Shown here piece by piece: positions 60,470 to 64,000 of a stretch of 64,000 nucleotides of DNA. The notes under the pieces were generated by a model, which worked only from the letters and a program-made list of their open reading frames with translations, did no database searches and was not told the DNA's origin. This stretch comes from Brevibacillus sp042683565 (GTDB taxonomy: Bacteria; Bacillota; Bacilli; Brevibacillales; Brevibacillaceae). Where the stretch lies: the NCBI RefSeq assembly GCF_042683565.1, contig NZ_JBHUJW010000043.1, positions 248,001-312,000 on the forward strand, given 5' to 3'. The position numbers and the translations under genes are program-made. The first letter of the stretch is position 1. Every line of letters starts with the position of its first letter.

Positions 60470-61882
60470 ATGGCGTTTGAGAGCTTGGCCAATCGGCTGC
60501 AGAACGCGTTTGACAAACTGCGGGGCAGAGGCAAGATCGACGAGACCGTGGTCAATGAAGCGATGCGGGAAGTACGACTCGCTCTGCTGGAAGCAGATGT
60601 GAACTTCAAAGTAGTAAAAGACTTCGTCGCGCGCGTCAAGGAGCGCGCAGTCGGTCAGGACGTCATGAAAAGCCTGACGCCGGGCCAGATGGTCATCAAG
60701 ATCGTGCACGAAGAGCTGATTGATCTGATGGGCGGCAGTGTCGCTCAACTGACGATGGCTCACCGCCCGCCGACTGTCATCATGATGGCAGGTTTGCAGG
60801 GGGCAGGGAAAACGACCACGACAGGCAAGCTGGCGAAGTATTTGCAAAAGCAAAATCGCAAGCCGCTGTTGGTGGCGGCGGACGTATACCGTCCTGCTGC
60901 GATCAAGCAGCTGCAGGTTTTGGGAGAGCAGCTGGGAGCTCCCGTCTTCACTCTCGGAGATCAGGTCAGTCCTGTTGAAATCGCACGGCAAGCCATTGAG
61001 CATGCCAAGGCGAACCATTTCGATGTCGTTTTGCTCGATACGGCAGGCCGCCTGCACATCGACGAAGCGCTGATGGATGAGCTGAAGCAGATTCGCGAGG
61101 TAGTGAAACCCGATGAAATTCTGCTCGTCGTCGATGCGATGACTGGACAAGACGCTGTGAACGTGGCAGAGAGCTTCAACAGTCAGCTGGAGCTGACCGG
61201 TGTGGTTCTCACCAAGCTCGACGGCGATACCCGCGGCGGCGCGGCACTATCCGTCAAGGCAGTCACCGGCAAGCCGATCAAGTTCGCGGCGACGGGTGAA
61301 AAGCTGGACGCACTGGAGCCGTTTCATCCGGATCGCATGGCATCCCGTATCCTTGGTATGGGGGACGTGCTCAGCCTGATTGAAAAGGCGCAGGCCAGCG
61401 TTGACGAAGAAAAGGCGCGCGACATGGAACGCCAGATGCGTCAAGGGGAATTTACCTTCGACATGTTCCTCGATTCCATGCAGCAGCTTCGTAATCTGGG
61501 GCCTTTTGAAGACATTCTCGGCATGCTGCCAGGAATGAACAAGTTGAAGGGCAAGATGAACGTCGATGAGAAGCAGATTGCCCGCGTAGAGGCGATCGTC
61601 AAGTCCATGACGAAAGCGGAAAGAGCCAATCCTGAACTGCTCAACGCAAGCCGCCGCAAGCGCATTGCGAGCGGGAGCGGGACCAGCATTCAGGAAGTGA
61701 ACCGGTTCATCAAGCAGTTTGAAGAAATGAAAAAGATGATGAAGCAGTTCTCCGGCGCCGCAGACAAGATGATGAAGAAGTCCAAGAAAAGGGGCGGACT
61801 CGGACTCCCGTTCATGGGCAAGGGCGGCAAAAACCAGGGGGGCATGAACTTCCCGTTCAACTTCAAACCGCCGTTCAAATGA
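60470..61882 (+). CDS. ffh: signal recognition particle protein Ffh
   Basis: A 470-residue SRP54 GTPase. N and G domains have GLQGAGKTTTTGKLA, DTAGR and TKLDGDTRGG. The M domain from about 325 binds 4.5S/scRNA and signal peptides through Met-rich helices; the tail MKKMMKQFSGAADKMMKKSKK is followed by a Gly/Phe-rich end. AGGAGGG lies before the ATG. Confidence 0.97.
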   Translation: MAFESLANRLQNAFDKLRGRGKIDETVVNEAMREVRLALLEADVNFKVVKDFVARVKERAVGQDVMKSLTPGQMVIKIVHEELIDLMGGSVAQLTMAHRPPTVIMMAGLQGAGKTTTTGKLAKYLQKQNRKPLLVAADVYRPAAIKQLQVLGEQLGAPVFTLGDQVSPVEIARQAIEHAKANHFDVVLLDTAGRLHIDEALMDELKQIREVVKPDEILLVVDAMTGQDAVNVAESFNSQLELTGVVLTKLDGDTRGGAALSVKAVTGKPIKFAATGEKLDALEPFHPDRMASRILGMGDVLSLIEKAQASVDEEKARDMERQMRQGEFTFDMFLDSMQQLRNLGPFEDILGMLPGMNKLKGKMNVDEKQIARVEAIVKSMTKAERANPELLNASRRKRIASGSGTSIQEVNRFIKQFEEMKKMMKQFSGAADKMMKKSKKRGGLGLPFMGKGGKNQGGMNFPFNFKPPFK

Positions 61883-61994
61883 GTTTGCATGATCTCTTCG
61901 CGCGGCTGACCCGTTCAGCTGTCGCGATGGTTCAGATATAGTAGCAGCAACGCGATGTCTTTACCGCGTTGATCCATACAGGAGGTGACACAAC

Positions 61995-62267
61995 ATGGCA
62001 GTTAAAATCCGTCTGAAACGCATGGGTTCCAAGAAAGCTCCTTTCTACCGTGTAGTAGTAGCTGACTCCCGTTCCCCACGTGATGGCCGTTTCATCGAAG
62101 AAATCGGTTACTACAATCCGGTTGCTCAACCGGCAGTGGTAAAAATTGATACCGAAAAAGCGGTACAATGGATTCTGAACGGTGCAGCTCCAACTGATAC
62201 CGTTCGCAACCTTCTGTCCAAAGAAGGCGTTCTCGCGAAAGTACACGAAACCAAATACGGCAAATAA
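61995..62267 (+). CDS. rpsP: 30S ribosomal protein S16
   Basis: 90 residues, MAVKIRLKRMGSKKAPFYRVVVADSRSPRDG, the invariant S16 N-terminus. AGGAGGTGA lies 8 bases before the ATG. Order ffh-rpsP-khpA-ylqD-rimM-trmD is as in B. subtilis. Confidence 0.98.
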   Translation: MAVKIRLKRMGSKKAPFYRVVVADSRSPRDGRFIEEIGYYNPVAQPAVVKIDTEKAVQWILNGAAPTDTVRNLLSKEGVLAKVHETKYGK

Positions 62268-62290
62268 GCCGTTCATCTGGAGGTCTGATG

Positions 62291-62518
62291 ATGAAAGCGC
62301 TGGTCGAAACGATCGCAAAGGCTCTCGTCGATCATCCGAATGAGGTTCGTGTCAACGCAGTGGACAAAGAGCGCACACTCGTCTTTGAATTGTCGGTGCA
62401 TCCTGATGATATGGGCAAAATCATCGGCAAACAGGGACGAATCGCGAAAGCACTGCGCACGGTCGTGATGGCTGCCTCCGTGGAAGCGGACAAGCGCGTC
62501 ACGGTTGAAATTGTTTGA
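62291..62518 (+). CDS. khpA: KH-domain RNA-binding protein KhpA
   Basis: A 75-residue single type II KH domain (YlqC). The RNA-binding loop GKQG lies in DDMGKIIGKQGRIAKALRTVV. KhpA works with KhpB as an RNA chaperone in Firmicutes. GGAGG is 7 bases from ATG 62291; ATG 62288 is also possible. Confidence 0.92.
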   Translation: MKALVETIAKALVDHPNEVRVNAVDKERTLVFELSVHPDDMGKIIGKQGRIAKALRTVVMAASVEADKRVTVEIV

Positions 62519-62519
62519 G

Positions 62520-62554
62520 TGAAAAGGCTGGGAGCATTCCCAGTCTTTTTTCTT
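62520..62554 (+). terminator. intrinsic terminator after khpA
   Basis: AAAAGGCTGGGA and TCCCAGTCTTTT form a perfect hairpin (one G-T) with a short loop and T-tract. It separates ffh-rpsP-khpA from the ylqD-rimM-trmD group, at least in part. Confidence 0.85.
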
Positions 62555-62685
62555 AACGTTTTCGGAAGGCGCGAAAACTTGCCCGCAATACGCTTGCGCT
62601 CTTCCATGGACAAACCTCGGCAGATAGTTTGCATGAGCGATACTGGACGGCTGTTCTGATCGGCCGTCGAAGGGAGTGGCTGGAA

Positions 62686-63111
62686 GTGCTCACGGTGATT
62701 CGTTCGGTACAGGTCAAAATCATTATGACAGAAGCCTCCCGCGCGGCGCTTGTCGAGCAGTATGCCGGACAAATTCGCCAGCATCGCGAGGCTTGGGAGC
62801 AATGGCAATTTCAGTCGAAAAAATTACTTGCGGACGCCAAAAAGAAGTCAGCAGATACATATGCACTGGTCCAGGAGAAAATTGCCCGGGAAGATCAGAA
62901 GCGCAAGGAAAAGCTGGAAATGCTCCAATTTCAGCTGCAGCTGGCGGAGCAGTTGCCGGTGGGCAGCGAAATGGACTATCAGACCGTGCAAAGCCCCGTG
63001 ACGGTCCAAATCGGCGATGTGTGGGATGAAATCATGACCGGAACGGAAATCCTGATAAAAGATGGTCAGGTGCATGAGATTCGGCAACGAACAAAAGGAC
63101 CTCAGGTGTGA
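62686..63111 (+). CDS. ylqD: YlqD family protein
   Basis: A 141-residue mostly helical protein (coiled coil about 20-80) matching the YlqD family, which is conserved between khpA and rimM in Bacillales and has no known activity. GTG 62686 has AGGGAG 9 bases upstream and begins MLTVIRSVQVKIIMTE as in homologues. Confidence 0.82.
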   Translation: MLTVIRSVQVKIIMTEASRAALVEQYAGQIRQHREAWEQWQFQSKKLLADAKKKSADTYALVQEKIAREDQKRKEKLEMLQFQLQLAEQLPVGSEMDYQTVQSPVTVQIGDVWDEIMTGTEILIKDGQVHEIRQRTKGPQV

Positions 63112-63131
63112 GTTTAGGAGGAGTGAACGGA

Positions 63132-63647
63132 TTGGAAAAGCGTTATTACGGAGTGGGCAAGCTGGTGAATACCCACGGTTTGCGCGGGGAAGTGCGGGTC
63201 ATTTCCACCACGGATTTTCCCGATCAACGTTTCCGCAAAGGGAGTGAGCTGTTTCTGTTTCACCCGACTCTCCCGGAGCCGTTGAAATTGAAAATCGCGA
63301 CCCGCCGTTCGCACAAAGGGTTTGAAATATTGAGCTTTCAAGGCTATACGAATATTAACGACATCGAAAAGTACAAGGGCGGCGAGCTGAAAATTCCGGA
63401 AGAGGCCTTGATGGAGCTGGAAGAGGACGAGTTTTACATCCACCAGCTGATCGGCTGCGAGGTGGTCACGGACGAAGGAGAGGAGCTGGGAAAAATCGTC
63501 GACGTGCTGCAGCCTGGAGCCAACGATGTCTGGGTCGTCAAAGGCGGGCGCGGAGAGATTTTGCTGCCGTACATCGATGATTGCATCAAGCACGTGGACG
63601 TCGCAAACAAACGCGTGGTCTGCCATCTGATGGAAGGCTTGCTGTAG
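63132..63647 (+). CDS. rimM: ribosome maturation factor RimM
   Basis: A 171-residue 30S assembly factor that binds S19 and helps mature the 16S rRNA 3' domain. N-terminal RimM barrel (YGVGKLVNTHGLRGEVRV) and C-terminal PRC-barrel (LPYIDDCIKHVDVANKRV). TTG 63132 has AGGAGGAG with 8-base spacing; a GTG at 63108 that overlaps ylqD is less likely. Confidence 0.95.
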   Translation: MEKRYYGVGKLVNTHGLRGEVRVISTTDFPDQRFRKGSELFLFHPTLPEPLKLKIATRRSHKGFEILSFQGYTNINDIEKYKGGELKIPEEALMELEEDEFYIHQLIGCEVVTDEGEELGKIVDVLQPGANDVWVVKGGRGEILLPYIDDCIKHVDVANKRVVCHLMEGLL

Positions 63648-63660
63648 GAGGGCTCGGCGC

Positions 63661-64000
63661 ATGCGCATTGACATTTTGACCCTGTTTCCCGAGATGTTTG
63701 CAGGCGTCTTGTCCAGCAGCATCCTGGGAAAGGCGAGCGAAAAGGGACTCGTAGAATTTCACGTGACGAATTTTCGCGATTTCTCGGAAAGCAAGCACGG
63801 CACGGTAGATGATACGCCGTATGGCGGCGGCGGCGGGATGGTGCTGAAGCCGGAGCCGCTGTTCCGTGCGGTGGAATCGCTGGCGGGCGACAAGAAGCCC
63901 CGCGTCATTCTTATGTGTCCCCAGGGAGTGCCGTACAACCAAAAGCTCGCAGAGGAGCTGGCGCAGGAGGAGCAGCTCGTCTTTATTTGCGGCCATTACG
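63661..64000 (+). CDS. trmD: tRNA (guanine(37)-N1)-methyltransferase (3' truncated by window edge)
   Basis: The first 113 residues of TrmD, a trefoil-knot SPOUT enzyme methylating G37 of tRNAs to prevent frameshifting. MRIDILTLFPEMF, the DDTPYGGGGGMVLKPEP loop and FICGHY (knot region) are all characteristic. AGGAGGG lies 6 bases before the ATG. Confidence 0.97.
   Translation, partial: MRIDILTLFPEMFAGVLSSSILGKASEKGLVEFHVTNFRDFSESKHGTVDDTPYGGGGGMVLKPEPLFRAVESLAGDKKPRVILMCPQGVPYNQKLAEELAQEEQLVFICGHY

Overview
This window looks like chromosome from an endospore-forming Firmicute of moderately high GC, most like the Paenibacillaceae and especially Brevibacillus. The evidence is the sporulation and germination content (CotS/CotSA, PdaA, GerA-type operon, YlbJ), the Bacillus-like order rsmD-coaD-ylbJ-ylbK-ylbL-yceD-rpmF and fapR-plsX-...-acpP-rnc-smc-ftsY-ylxM-ffh-rpsP-khpA-ylqD-rimM-trmD, strong AGGAGG-type ribosome binding sites, and frequent GTG/TTG starts. 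The genus is an inference; no 16S rRNA is present. I saw no rRNA, tRNA, CRISPR array, insertion sequence or prophage.

Layout. 1-10.5 kb: the 3' part of aspA, pdaA, the spore-coat pair cotS/cotSA with a repeat-rich protein beside it, a threonine aldolase-like enzyme, a coupled pair (coiled-coil membrane protein plus phosphodiester glycosidase) and a VanY-like lipoprotein. 10.6-19 kb: signal peptidase I, aminopeptidase AmpS, a type III polyketide synthase/methyltransferase pair, an MFS transporter, a diguanylate cyclase, and a phosphate transporter pair with PhoP-box-like repeats upstream. 19-27.4 kb: lgt, then a LigD-type polymerase and a stand-alone ATP-dependent DNA ligase flanking a GerA-C-D-B germinant receptor operon. 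27.5-34 kb: a four-gene exopolysaccharide cluster whose synthase carries a PilZ domain. 34-38.8 kb: thiC with a TPP riboswitch, a CDF metal exporter, Ku and a small gene, followed by a candidate structured RNA on the minus strand. 39-45.5 kb: the ylb housekeeping block and a DeoR regulator. 45.8-48.4 kb: an ABC-2 exporter. 48.4-64 kb: the FapR-regulated fatty-acid operon, with fabH and fabF built into it, running into the SRP/ribosome-maturation block and ending inside trmD.

The most interesting unit is 27,854-33,984. It contains a UDP-HexNAc-type nucleotide-sugar dehydrogenase, a PilZ-GT2 fusion with the processive-synthase QxxRW motif, a membrane-anchored NodB-like protein whose metal motifs are degenerate, and a GH18-like lipoprotein. 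It reads as a c-di-GMP-activated, synthase-dependent exopolysaccharide system in a Gram-positive. A diguanylate cyclase with an I-site lies about 11 kb upstream. Secondary leads are NHEJ genes scattered around a germinant receptor operon, PhoP-box-like repeats at the pit operon, a perfect 9-bp palindrome at the ylxM-ffh promoter, and the minus-strand structured RNA between the ku region and rsmD.
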